Origin: Chryseobacterium sp. CH21
GTDB taxonomy: Bacteria; Bacteroidota; Bacteroidia; Flavobacteriales; Weeksellaceae
Assembly (NCBI RefSeq): GCF_004119445.1
Contig: NZ_QICI01000045.1
Span: 1 to 64,000 of the forward strand
DNA: 64,000 bases
Direction: 5' to 3'
Every line of letters begins with the position of its first letter. Within the stretch, counting starts at the first letter, position 1. This document shows, piece by piece, positions 54,898 through 63,128 of the stretch. Made by a program: the position numbers and the translations under genes. The notes beneath the pieces were generated by a model. It was not told where the DNA came from, ran no database searches, and saw nothing but the letters and a program-made list of their open reading frames with translations.

Positions 54898-54965
54898 TAG
54901 CCCTGATTGTAACGGCATCCTTTTGCAACGCAAAAGATAGAGTGAAAAGCAGGTTCCCGGCTTCT
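54898..54965. repeat. TAGCCCTGAT...GAAAAGCAGG dispersed element
   Basis: Starts TAGCCCTGATTGTAACGGCA then TCCTTTTGC, and continues GCAAAAGATAGAGTGAAAAG and CAGG. CTTTTGC and GCAAAAG form a hairpin at its centre. I recall this composition as a common intergenic element of flavobacterial genomes, but cannot confirm copy number here. It lies upstream of glyQS. Confidence 0.5.
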
Positions 54966-55043
54966 GTAAAATTAAAATGTAAATATTTGCCTGTTTATTA
55001 ACGGCTTTTTTTATTGAAACTCATGATTTTGATTCCAAATTCA

Positions 55044-55051
55044 TATTTTTG
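55044..55051 (+). promoter_or_regulatory. Possible -7 box of glyQS
   Basis: TATTTTTG matches TAnnTTTG, 22 bases before the ATG at 55074. The nearest TTG (55014-55016) is 27 bases upstream, too far for the usual pattern. Confidence 0.35.
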
Positions 55052-55073
55052 CATTTCAGACGTTAAAAAAATT

Positions 55074-56615
55074 ATGGCAAAGCAAGAAGATGTTTTCAAG
55101 AAAGTGATTTCTCACGCTAAAGAATATGGTTTTATTTTCCCATCGAGTGAGATCTATGATGGTTTATCCGCTGTTTATGATTATGGACAGAACGGTGCCG
55201 AACTCAAAAATAATATCAAACAATATTGGTGGAAAGCTATGGTACAGCTTAACGAAAATATTGTCGGCATTGATTCGGCGATCCTTATGCACCCAACCAC
55301 ATGGAAGGCATCAGGCCACGTAGACGCTTTCAACGATCCATTGATTGATAATAAAGATTCTAAGAAACGTTTCAGAGCAGATGTTTTGGTGGAAGATTAT
55401 TGTGCTAAAATTGAAGATAAAGAGAATAAAGAAATCGAAAAGGCAGCGAAAAGATTCGGGGATGCTTTCGATAAAGATCAGTTTGTGGCTACGAATCCAA
55501 AAATTCTGGAATACAGAGCCAAAAGAGAGGCTATTCTTTCAAGACTGGCAAAATCTCTGGAAAATGAAGACCTTGCTGATGTAAAAGCTTTGATTGAAGA
55601 GCTTGAGATTGCAGATCCTGATACAGGTTCTAAAAACTGGACGGAGGTAAGACAGTTCAACCTGATGTTCGGAACTAAATTAGGTGCTTCTGCTGATTCT
55701 GCGATGGATCTTTATTTGAGACCAGAAACGGCTCAGGGTATCTTCGTTAACTTCCTGAATGTACAGAAAACTTCACGTCACAGACTTCCTTTCGGTATTG
55801 CGCAGATTGGTAAAGCATTCAGAAATGAGATTGTTGCAAGACAGTTTATCTTCAGAATGCGTGAATTTGAACAGATGGAAATGCAGTTCTTCGTTGCTCC
55901 GGGTACAGAACTTGAATTCTACGAGCAGTGGAAACAAAAACGTCTGAACTGGCACAGAGCTTTAGGTTTAGGAGATGAAAACTACAGATTCCACGATCAC
56001 GAGAAATTGGCTCACTATGCGAATGCTGCGGCTGATATTGAGTTTAATTTCCCATTCGGATTTAAAGAATTGGAAGGTATTCACTCAAGAACGGATTTCG
56101 ACTTAAAGGCTCACGAAGAATTCTCCGGAAGAAAACTTCAGTTCTTTGATCCTGAAAGAAACGAAAACTATGTTCCTTATGTAGTGGAAACTTCAGTAGG
56201 TTTAGACCGATTATTCCTTTCTATATTCTCACATTGTTTAAGAGACGAAGTATTGGAAGACGGTTCGGAAAGAACAGTTTTATCATTACCTCCGGCATTG
56301 GCACCAATTAAAGCCGCTATTCTTCCATTGATGAAGAAAGATGGTTTAGCAGAATATGCAGAAAAGATCTTCAATGATCTGAAATATGATTTCAACTTAT
56401 TCTACGAAGAAAAAGATGCGATTGGAAAGCGTTACAGAAGACAGGATGCCATTGGTACTCCATACTGTATCACTGTGGATCATGACTCTTTAGTTGATCA
56501 CACGGTAACCATCAGAGACAGAGACACGATGCAGCAGGAAAGAGTTCCTGTTTCAGAGTTGAGAAGAATCATTGATGAGAAAACGAACTTCAGAAATTTA
56601 CTTTCTCAATTATAG
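55074..56615 (+). CDS. glyQS: Glycine--tRNA ligase (dimeric type)
   Basis: Charges tRNA-Gly. 513 residues of the single-chain class II type (alpha2), as in Bacteroidetes and eukaryotes, not the alpha/beta enzyme of E. coli. Typical blocks: FIFPSSEIYDGLSAVYDYGQNG near the N-terminus, LRPETAQGIFVNF, the motif 2 region GIAQIGKAFRNEI, FEQMEMQFFV, and GLDRLFLSI in motif 3. The frame opens at 55014, but MAKQEDVFKK gives the proper N-terminus. Confidence 0.97.
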   Translation: MAKQEDVFKKVISHAKEYGFIFPSSEIYDGLSAVYDYGQNGAELKNNIKQYWWKAMVQLNENIVGIDSAILMHPTTWKASGHVDAFNDPLIDNKDSKKRFRADVLVEDYCAKIEDKENKEIEKAAKRFGDAFDKDQFVATNPKILEYRAKREAILSRLAKSLENEDLADVKALIEELEIADPDTGSKNWTEVRQFNLMFGTKLGASADSAMDLYLRPETAQGIFVNFLNVQKTSRHRLPFGIAQIGKAFRNEIVARQFIFRMREFEQMEMQFFVAPGTELEFYEQWKQKRLNWHRALGLGDENYRFHDHEKLAHYANAAADIEFNFPFGFKELEGIHSRTDFDLKAHEEFSGRKLQFFDPERNENYVPYVVETSVGLDRLFLSIFSHCLRDEVLEDGSERTVLSLPPALAPIKAAILPLMKKDGLAEYAEKIFNDLKYDFNLFYEEKDAIGKRYRRQDAIGTPYCITVDHDSLVDHTVTIRDRDTMQQERVPVSELRRIIDEKTNFRNLLSQL

Positions 56616-56620
56616 TTGAC

Positions 56621-56650
56621 AAGCCCTGGTTTCAGGGCTTTTTTATTTTT
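56621..56650 (+). terminator. Terminator after glyQS
   Basis: AAGCCCTG (56621-56628) pairs with CAGGGCTT (56633-56640), loop GTTT, then a T-rich tract. Starts 6 bases past the stop. Confidence 0.85.
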
Positions 56651-56697
56651 CGCAACATAAGGGTTAATTTATTACTTTTATTCCTCAAATTTTGACC

Positions 56698-58226
56698 ATG
56701 AAAAAATAACACTGATGATGTTTGGGCTGATCCAGACATTTGCATTTTCCCAAACCCAGGACCTTACAACACTCGCTGCCGGGGACCACGTAGGGATGAA
56801 TGCATTATTTGATGATAAAGACAATCTGTACGGTTACGTTTCTCTATATTCTTACGGAAAATCCGGTGATAAGACCAAAAAATTCGAGTATGTAATACTG
56901 GACAAAAACCTCAACCCTGTTGCCAATAAAGAGTTTGAAGGAGATATTACGGCTGCTTCTTATTTAGGATATGTAGATTTTAGAGGGCAAATTATTCTAA
57001 AGCCATCCATGATGGATTATTCCCTGGTAAAAAGCAAAGAAATCTTCACTCCGGTTTCCATGGTAATAGATCCGAAAACAAACTCCATTACGAGAAAAAT
57101 ATACTATGATTATCTGGAGAACGGCACTTTCAAGGAGATCAACGAACCAAAGAGCTGGAAAGAACAGCGCAAAGACAACCGTGATGAGAAAAAAGAAAAA
57201 GGTTACAACTATGTTTCTGCCGTAGGAGAACTGAAAGAAGGAGGTTATTTTGCTGTTGAATACAAAGATTATGGAAAGTATGAAAACAGCAACAGTCTGA
57301 TGAAGTTTGATGAAAACAAAAAAGAAGTATGGAGGTACAAATACAATACAGACGGAAGCAAAAAAATGTACACTACACTCTCTGTTCTGGAAAGAGATGA
57401 AAATTATATGTACTGCATCATGAAAAAAGTGAATGACAAGCAGAAAACATTCAGTCTTCTGGTTCTTGATATGAAAACCGGAAAAGAAACATCCAATAAA
57501 CCCGTTACCGGATTATCTGATGATACAATAGACAATATTGAAACCTTCTACTCTAATTACCGAAAGATTGATAATGATAAAAATTTTGATGATAAAGTAG
57601 TTTTGTTGGGAAGAAACTATGATGATTCCCAATCCGTAGGATTTGCAAGAATGATTCTCAACAAATCTGACTTTTCAGTAGATACTAAAGCAATCAATTA
57701 CCAGCCCAATATCTCTGCATTTCTTCCCAAACTTAATAAAAATGGTATGGTAGAAAGCGGCTACATGCTTCAGACCAAAGATATGTACTTCATGAACGAT
57801 GGAAGTGTCGGTATTTTATCAGAAAAATATAAGCCCGAAGGTCAATATTCCGCTCCAAAAACGACAGACCTTGTCTATATCTACACCGATAAAGATTTCA
57901 AAGTGAAAAATGTACAGGTTTTTGAAAAGGAAAAATCAAAATGGGTCAACAGTGATTATCTCTTCTCACAATACCTCAACGGTGGAAAAGACGTTGTATT
58001 CTTCTACCGCGACTATCAAAAAGATGAAGTAACCAAACAGAAAAGATGGAATTTATTTATCAATACCATTATTGATGGAAAATTCAAACAGGAGATTATT
58101 CCAATTTCTGAAAAAGACAATTACGCCGTAACGCCGTATGTAGGAAAAGAAGGTTATATCCTGCTTCGTGAGTATAACGAAAAAGAAAAGTTCAATAAGA
58201 TCCGTTTGGAGAAATTAAATTACTAA
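56698..58226 (+). CDS. Exported hypothetical protein, start frame broken by a homopolymer
   Basis: About 509 residues if corrected. The ATG at 56698 reads MKK and then stops, because an A6 run (56701-56706) is one base short; with seven A it becomes MKKITLMMFGLIQTFAFSQT, a perfect signal peptide that joins the long open frame. As written, translation can only begin at 56715 (MMFGLIQTFAF). The mature protein is Lys/Asp-rich with several beta-strand-like repeats (YDDSQSVGF, DKDFKVKNVQVFEKEKSKW) that could form a beta-propeller. No family is recognised. Confidence 0.8.
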
Positions 58227-58231
58227 TATAA

Positions 58232-58268
58232 AAGAAGAATCCTGATGCAGATCAGGATTCTTCTTTTT
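58232..58268. terminator. Terminator after the exported hypothetical gene
   Basis: AAGAAGAATCCTGAT (58232-58246) pairs with ATCAGGATTCTTCTT (58251-58265) around GCAG, then T tract. A 15-bp perfect stem. Confidence 0.85.
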
Positions 58269-58376
58269 AAGTTTTGGTAAAGCCTGTGGAATTTTTGTTA
58301 TTTAAAAAACGGGCTCCCTTCGTCAAAGCTCAGGATTATACCGTTCCTATTGATATATAACCTATTTATATCAAGA

Positions 58377-59714
58377 TCAGTTTACCTTCGCTATAGTCTC
58401 ATTCATCTGATAATAGTCGGCAATATTCTTTATTTCATCAAGGCTTAAGTTCCACATGAAATTCAGAAACTGCTGGTAGCTCTCACTTTGATTTTTGGGT
58501 TCTATCCGGTCCAGATAACGATTCAGATTATAATTTTTCCTCGCTTCATATATTTTGGAGAAGCATCTTCCCAGCCAGCTTTTATAATATTTTTCTTCCT
58601 CTTCATCCTGCAAAAACTGCATCGCAGTATAAATTCCCAATCCGTAATCTTCCGAATGAAAAAAATTAGGCAGAATTTCCATTCTGGCCGTTTTTCTTAG
58701 GAAAATAAACAAATCTGTAGGCTTTTCCTGTGTAACAGGATTTTTAAGTTCTGCAAAAGTCTTTTTAAGCATATCAATTCTTCTGGAAATTTCAGGATGT
58801 GATGCCAGAGAATCTTTGTTCAGTTTTTCTTTGTAAAAATTATAATTGTACAGAGAAAAGTCTTCCTTCTTCATCCATTTTTCATTGAACGCTTGCTTTG
58901 GGAGATTAAATAATTTTTTATACGTTTCAACTTTTAATGTCCTTGGTGAAATGGTATCAAAATCCTGCAGCCTCTGAAGCGCATTCACAAATTCTGTTTT
59001 CTTGAAATCACTGTTTTTAAAGATCACGTAGCCCAGAGAATCTGCCTGCATTTCGCTTTGCCTTCTCTCCACGCCTTTTTTGTATATTGTATTTTTCAGA
59101 ATATCAAAAGCCTTCTGATTCTGACTCTGGCTTCTGCTGGTTGTGGTAGATTTTATATTCTCAACAACCACTTTATCCAGTTTATCCTGCTCAATAATTT
59201 TTAAAAAAGTCTTTAGGGAATGTTCTTTTATTTTGTGCCCCAATTCATGAGAAATCACCGCAGCAATCTGTTCCTCATTGTTCAGCCAGCTATAGAGCCC
59301 CATATTGATTACAAAAGTTCCGTCAGCAAGGCAATAGGCATTGGGGGTATTGTCTTTTGCGATCAGAATTGTAAGGTCCTGGGGAATTTTAGGATTGTTC
59401 TTTTTAAGACGTTGAATCATAGATTGTATACTGGCCTCAAATTCAGATTTAAAGATAAAATCCTTATTTTTCACCTGTTTTTCAAAATCTGTTCCGAATT
59501 CTTTATAAATTTTGGATAATTCTGTACCTGTTTTCCCTGAATATTGAGACTTTAATCTCTTGATAGTAGCTTCATTATTTCCTTCAAAGTTTTTTAGAAA
59601 TGTTTTTCTCTGTATATAATCTGCAGTATCTATCGGTTTGTAAATCTGTGCTATTCCTATCATCGAAAAGAGGAAGCATCCCAATACAATCAATTTTCTG
59701 GTCATAGTTTTCAT
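58377..59714 (-). CDS. M48 family metallopeptidase
   Basis: Exported zinc peptidase related to BepA/LoiP and Ste24. Starting from MTRKL, the zinc motif HELGH lies at 153-157, and the third ligand is likely Glu in SEMQADSLGY. An N-terminal signal peptide (TRKLIVLGCFLFSMIGIA) precedes a helical region. The open frame reaches 59768, but a TATTTTTG box at 59725-59732 lies inside it, so I start at 59714 (MKTMTRKL); 59705 (MTRKL) is equally possible. Role: envelope protein quality control by family resemblance. Confidence 0.85.
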   Translation of the reverse strand: MKTMTRKLIVLGCFLFSMIGIAQIYKPIDTADYIQRKTFLKNFEGNNEATIKRLKSQYSGKTGTELSKIYKEFGTDFEKQVKNKDFIFKSEFEASIQSMIQRLKKNNPKIPQDLTILIAKDNTPNAYCLADGTFVINMGLYSWLNNEEQIAAVISHELGHKIKEHSLKTFLKIIEQDKLDKVVVENIKSTTTSRSQSQNQKAFDILKNTIYKKGVERRQSEMQADSLGYVIFKNSDFKKTEFVNALQRLQDFDTISPRTLKVETYKKLFNLPKQAFNEKWMKKEDFSLYNYNFYKEKLNKDSLASHPEISRRIDMLKKTFAELKNPVTQEKPTDLFIFLRKTARMEILPNFFHSEDYGLGIYTAMQFLQDEEEEKYYKSWLGRCFSKIYEARKNYNLNRYLDRIEPKNQSESYQQFLNFMWNLSLDEIKNIADYYQMNETIAKVN

Positions 59715-59724
59715 CAAATAAGAA

Positions 59725-59732
59725 CAAAAATA
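59725..59732 (-). promoter_or_regulatory. Possible -7 box of the M48 peptidase gene
   Basis: TATTTTTG on the minus strand, 11 bases before the ATG at 59714. No well-placed TTG upstream. Confidence 0.35.
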
Positions 59733-59775
59733 GCGTATTTGATGATTCATTTTAATTTTTATAACCAAATTATTC

Positions 59776-59783
59776 TAAATTTG
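59776..59783 (+). promoter_or_regulatory. Possible -7 box of the serine hydrolase gene
   Basis: TAAATTTG, 22 bases before the ATG at 59806. No clear -33 partner. Confidence 0.35.
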
Positions 59784-59805
59784 TTAAAGACCCATTCATG
59801 AAAAG

Positions 59806-60939
59806 ATGAGAATACTAAAGTATATGATAGGCGGAGCTGTAGCAGGTGCTGCGGCAGCTTATTTTCTGGGATATGATTATTTATTTAGTGGTATTTCCAA
59901 AACCTATCTTAAAGGAAAATCAAGTGCTTACATTGACGACGGAAATCTTTTTCCAAGCAATCCTATTGCTACAGAAGAACCCAAACTCTGGGAAGAAGAT
60001 CTTGATTACAATAAAAAGGAATTACCTAAACATTTAGTTGAAAACTTAAAACATTCCAAAACAGCCGCTTTTGTAGTGATAAAAAATGGAAAAATTCTTC
60101 ATGAACAGTATTGGGAAGGCTACAATCAACTCTCGCAGACCAATTCTTTTTCGATGGCAAAAGCTGTAACTGTGATGTTGTTGGGGAAAGCTTTGGAAGA
60201 AGGCATTATTCCGAATATTGATGAAAAGCTATCTGATTTTTATTCTGAATTTAAAGATAAACCTTTCGCAAATGAGGTAACCCTTAAAAATCTGGCTCAA
60301 ATGGAAGCCGGGCTGGACTGGGATGAAAATTATAACAATCCGTTTCTACCCAATGCAAAAGCTTATTATGGAAAAAGCCTTGTAAAAGCAGTATTCTCAC
60401 GAAAATTTAAAGAAAAACCGGGAGTCAGATTTGAATACCAAAGCGGTTCCACACAGCTTCTTGGTTTTGCTCTTCGAAAAGCTCTGAATATGCCGCTGGC
60501 AAGCTATTTATCAGAAAAATTCTGGGTTCCTTTGGGAATGGAGCAGAATGCTAAATGGAGTACAGACGATCACGGCATGGAAAAAACCTATTGCTGTATT
60601 CATTCCAATGCAAGAGATTTTGCCAAACTGGGACAGTTATTTCTGGATAACGGAAAAGTTGGAGACCAGCAAATCCTCAATACAGACTTTATTGAACAGA
60701 TGAGAACTCCTACTGAAAAGTCTGAAAATATCTATGGAATGGGACTTTGGATCAATCATGACAACCCAATCAAACATTATTATTTCCTGGGATTACAGGG
60801 CCAGTATATTATCATGATTCCGGAACACAATATCGTTATTGTAAAAACCGGAAGCTATTCCAACAACCCTAAAAATGACAGAGGAAGACCAGACCAGGTC
60901 AGATTCTTTGTGAATGAAATTGTACAACTATTTCAATAA
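59806..60939 (+). CDS. Serine hydrolase, beta-lactamase / penicillin-binding protein-like family
   Basis: 377 residues with an N-terminal hydrophobic segment (about 5-22) that is a signal anchor or signal peptide. The SxxK nucleophile is Ser116-Met-Ala-Lys119 in NSFSMAKAV; the Tyr of EYQSGS is the likely second active-site residue, and LNTDFIEQMRTP follows later. It resembles the class C-like group that includes 6-aminohexanoate dimer hydrolase. The physiological substrate is unknown. Followed at 6 bases by the YdeI-type gene. Confidence 0.88.
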   Translation: MRILKYMIGGAVAGAAAAYFLGYDYLFSGISKTYLKGKSSAYIDDGNLFPSNPIATEEPKLWEEDLDYNKKELPKHLVENLKHSKTAAFVVIKNGKILHEQYWEGYNQLSQTNSFSMAKAVTVMLLGKALEEGIIPNIDEKLSDFYSEFKDKPFANEVTLKNLAQMEAGLDWDENYNNPFLPNAKAYYGKSLVKAVFSRKFKEKPGVRFEYQSGSTQLLGFALRKALNMPLASYLSEKFWVPLGMEQNAKWSTDDHGMEKTYCCIHSNARDFAKLGQLFLDNGKVGDQQILNTDFIEQMRTPTEKSENIYGMGLWINHDNPIKHYYFLGLQGQYIIMIPEHNIVIVKTGSYSNNPKNDRGRPDQVRFFVNEIVQLFQ

Positions 60940-60944
60940 ATACC

Positions 60945-61556
60945 ATGGAAAAACACAGCGTAAACGTTGATGAATATATTGAAAAATCTCCGGATTTTGC
61001 AAAACCGATCTTAGAATATCTTCGTGAAACCATTCACGAAGCCTGCCCTGATGCAGAAGAAGCGATCAAATGGAAATTTCCTACATTTATGTATAAAGGA
61101 AAAATTCTGTGTTCTATCACGGCTTTTAAACAATATTGCAGTCTGGGATTCTGGCTGCATCAGGAAATGAAAACTTTACAGGAAATAGAAACAACTGCTG
61201 AAAAAAGTTCAATGTTCAGTTTAGGAAAAATAACACGCCTTGAAGACCTTCCATCCAAACCTCAGCTGAAAAGAGCTATTCAAGAAGCCATGGAGCTTAC
61301 AGACATGGGAGTTACGATGAAAAAAGCTCCTCCATCCAAAATAGAAATGGATGTTCCGGATTATTTTCAGTCAGCTTTAAATACCCAGCCAAAAGCAAAA
61401 GAAATTTTTGAAAAAGCTTCACCATCTTTCAGAAAAGAGTATATTGCATGGGTTTCCGAGGCCAAAACAGAAGCTACCAAAAATAAAAGACTGGAACAGT
61501 CTTTGGAATGGATAGCCGAAGGTAAAGGCCGAAACTGGAAGTACCAGAAAAAATAA
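60945..61556 (+). CDS. YdeI/OmpD-associated (DUF1801-type) family protein
   Basis: 203 residues. The N-terminal part is a DUF1801 domain (PILEYLRETIHEACPDAEEAIKWKFPTFMYKGK). The C-terminal part, with FQSALNTQPKAKEIFEKASPSFRKEYIAWVSEAKTEATK and RLEQSLEWIAEGKGRNWKY, matches the bacteriocin-protection / YdeI (OmdA) region. No catalytic residues are known. Cytoplasmic. Very close to the genes on both sides (6 and 13 bases), so it belongs to one operon. Confidence 0.85.
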   Translation: MEKHSVNVDEYIEKSPDFAKPILEYLRETIHEACPDAEEAIKWKFPTFMYKGKILCSITAFKQYCSLGFWLHQEMKTLQEIETTAEKSSMFSLGKITRLEDLPSKPQLKRAIQEAMELTDMGVTMKKAPPSKIEMDVPDYFQSALNTQPKAKEIFEKASPSFRKEYIAWVSEAKTEATKNKRLEQSLEWIAEGKGRNWKYQKK

Positions 61557-61568
61557 AAAACACGCACA

Positions 61569-63128
61569 ATGAAGAAAAAAATTATTCTCTTTTTCTTCCT
61601 TATTATTTCATTTTTTACATTCGCTCAAACATTTGATTTTGAGGGACAATACAAGTATGCCCGCATGCTTTCCTCTAAAAATCCTGACAGCTCGGAAATT
61701 GTTCTGAATAAGATTATAGATTCTGCACAAAAGAGAAATCTCCCGGAATTTCTTGCAAAGGCTTATTATTTAAAGTCTTTCAACAGTTATTTGAAATCTG
61801 ATGCTGAAAAAAGCCTTGATTTTGCGGATAAAGCACTTAAAGTATCTACTCAAAGCAATTACAGCATTGGAAAAGCACTGGCGTACAGAATGCAGGGAAC
61901 CCAGTATGCAAAGCTTGGACTGCTTAGAGAATCTTCCACAAGTCTCCGAAATGCTTTAGCAGAAGTAAAAAACAATAATACCGAAGAGGGACATGAGTTG
62001 AAAGGAATGATCTTTAATTCTTTTCTGATTCTCCTCAATAAGAACCAATATAAAGAGAAAGAGTACTATTCTAAAAGTGCCATTCAGGAATTTAAGAAGC
62101 TTAAAAATGTAAACAGACGAAATGAACTACTGATTTCTGCTTATACCAATATGGGATATAATTTATCTGAGGTAAAAAAATTCAAGGAAGCTAAATATTA
62201 TTTTGCAAACGCTCTTTCCTTAGTGGGAGAAAGCAATTATTATCTTCGAGCCAACATTCTTAATGATATTGGATTTTCTTTTTCAAAACAGAATAAACCG
62301 GACAGTGCGGTGCTGTACTTTCAGAAATCTCTCGCCATTGTAGATCAGTACGGTTTTAATGAAAAAAAGATTGAGGTGACCAAGAATCTTGAAGAAGCAT
62401 ATGCCCAACTTCATGACGAGTCCAATACCGAGAAATATAAAATTGAAAACCTTAAATTAAAAGACAGCGTTGCTTACAACAGATCCATGGCTGTCAACAA
62501 AACGTTATCTAAAAAAGAGAAAAGTTTTCATCAGCAGCTCAACGAAAGCCACTCTACTTCAAAATGGCTTATTATAGTATGTCTTGCTCTGCTAATTGTT
62601 TTAGGAGCCGTGATTTTCAACACCATCCGTCTTCGTAAGAAACATAAAGAAGCGGTTGCTAAAATCTACAGAGAAGGAATTTCACCTGTTGTGTATGAGG
62701 AAGATCCACAGGAAACTTCTGAGGATATCCAGACAAAAAACACCCCTACTCCGACAGAAATAAAAATTTCGCCTGAAGTAGAGGAAAACATACTAGATGG
62801 ATTAAAAATTTTTGAAGAAAACCTTGAGTTTAACAACAAAAACATTTCTCGTTACAATCTTGCTAACACACTAAATATCAACACAAAATACCTTTCAACA
62901 GTTATTAAGAAACATAAAAAATTCAATTTCAACCAATATATCAATCATCTGAGGATCAATTATATTGTCAATCAGTTGAAAAATGAACCTCAATACAGAA
63001 AATATAAGATCAATCACCTTGCTGAAATCACAGGGTATTCATCTCACAGTGCCTTTTCTCTTGAATTTAAAAAGATTACAGGGATGCATCCGTCTGCTTT
63101 TATTAAAACCCTTGACGAGATCTCCTGA
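61569..63128 (+). CDS. Membrane-anchored TPR regulator with AraC-type DNA-binding domain
   Basis: 519 residues. Signal peptide (MKKKIILFFFLIISFFTFAQ), then about seven tetratricopeptide-like helices pairs (residues about 25-300, e.g. AYYLKSFNSYLKSDAEKSLDFADKAL and RANILNDIGFSFSKQNKPDSAVLYFQKSL), a coiled stretch, a transmembrane helix at about 336-353 (WLIIVCLALLIVLGAVIF) and a cytoplasmic AraC helix-turn-helix at the C-terminus (LANTLNINTKYLSTVIK and LAEITGYSSHSAFSLEFKKITG). The periplasmic TPR part would sense a signal and control DNA binding across the membrane. Its targets are unknown. Confidence 0.88.
   Translation: MKKKIILFFFLIISFFTFAQTFDFEGQYKYARMLSSKNPDSSEIVLNKIIDSAQKRNLPEFLAKAYYLKSFNSYLKSDAEKSLDFADKALKVSTQSNYSIGKALAYRMQGTQYAKLGLLRESSTSLRNALAEVKNNNTEEGHELKGMIFNSFLILLNKNQYKEKEYYSKSAIQEFKKLKNVNRRNELLISAYTNMGYNLSEVKKFKEAKYYFANALSLVGESNYYLRANILNDIGFSFSKQNKPDSAVLYFQKSLAIVDQYGFNEKKIEVTKNLEEAYAQLHDESNTEKYKIENLKLKDSVAYNRSMAVNKTLSKKEKSFHQQLNESHSTSKWLIIVCLALLIVLGAVIFNTIRLRKKHKEAVAKIYREGISPVVYEEDPQETSEDIQTKNTPTPTEIKISPEVEENILDGLKIFEENLEFNNKNISRYNLANTLNINTKYLSTVIKKHKKFNFNQYINHLRINYIVNQLKNEPQYRKYKINHLAEITGYSSHSAFSLEFKKITGMHPSAFIKTLDEIS

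Noticed and set aside
55014..55073. Extension of GlyRS to 55014
   Set aside because: The extension covers the TATTTTTG promoter box and is not seen in the family.
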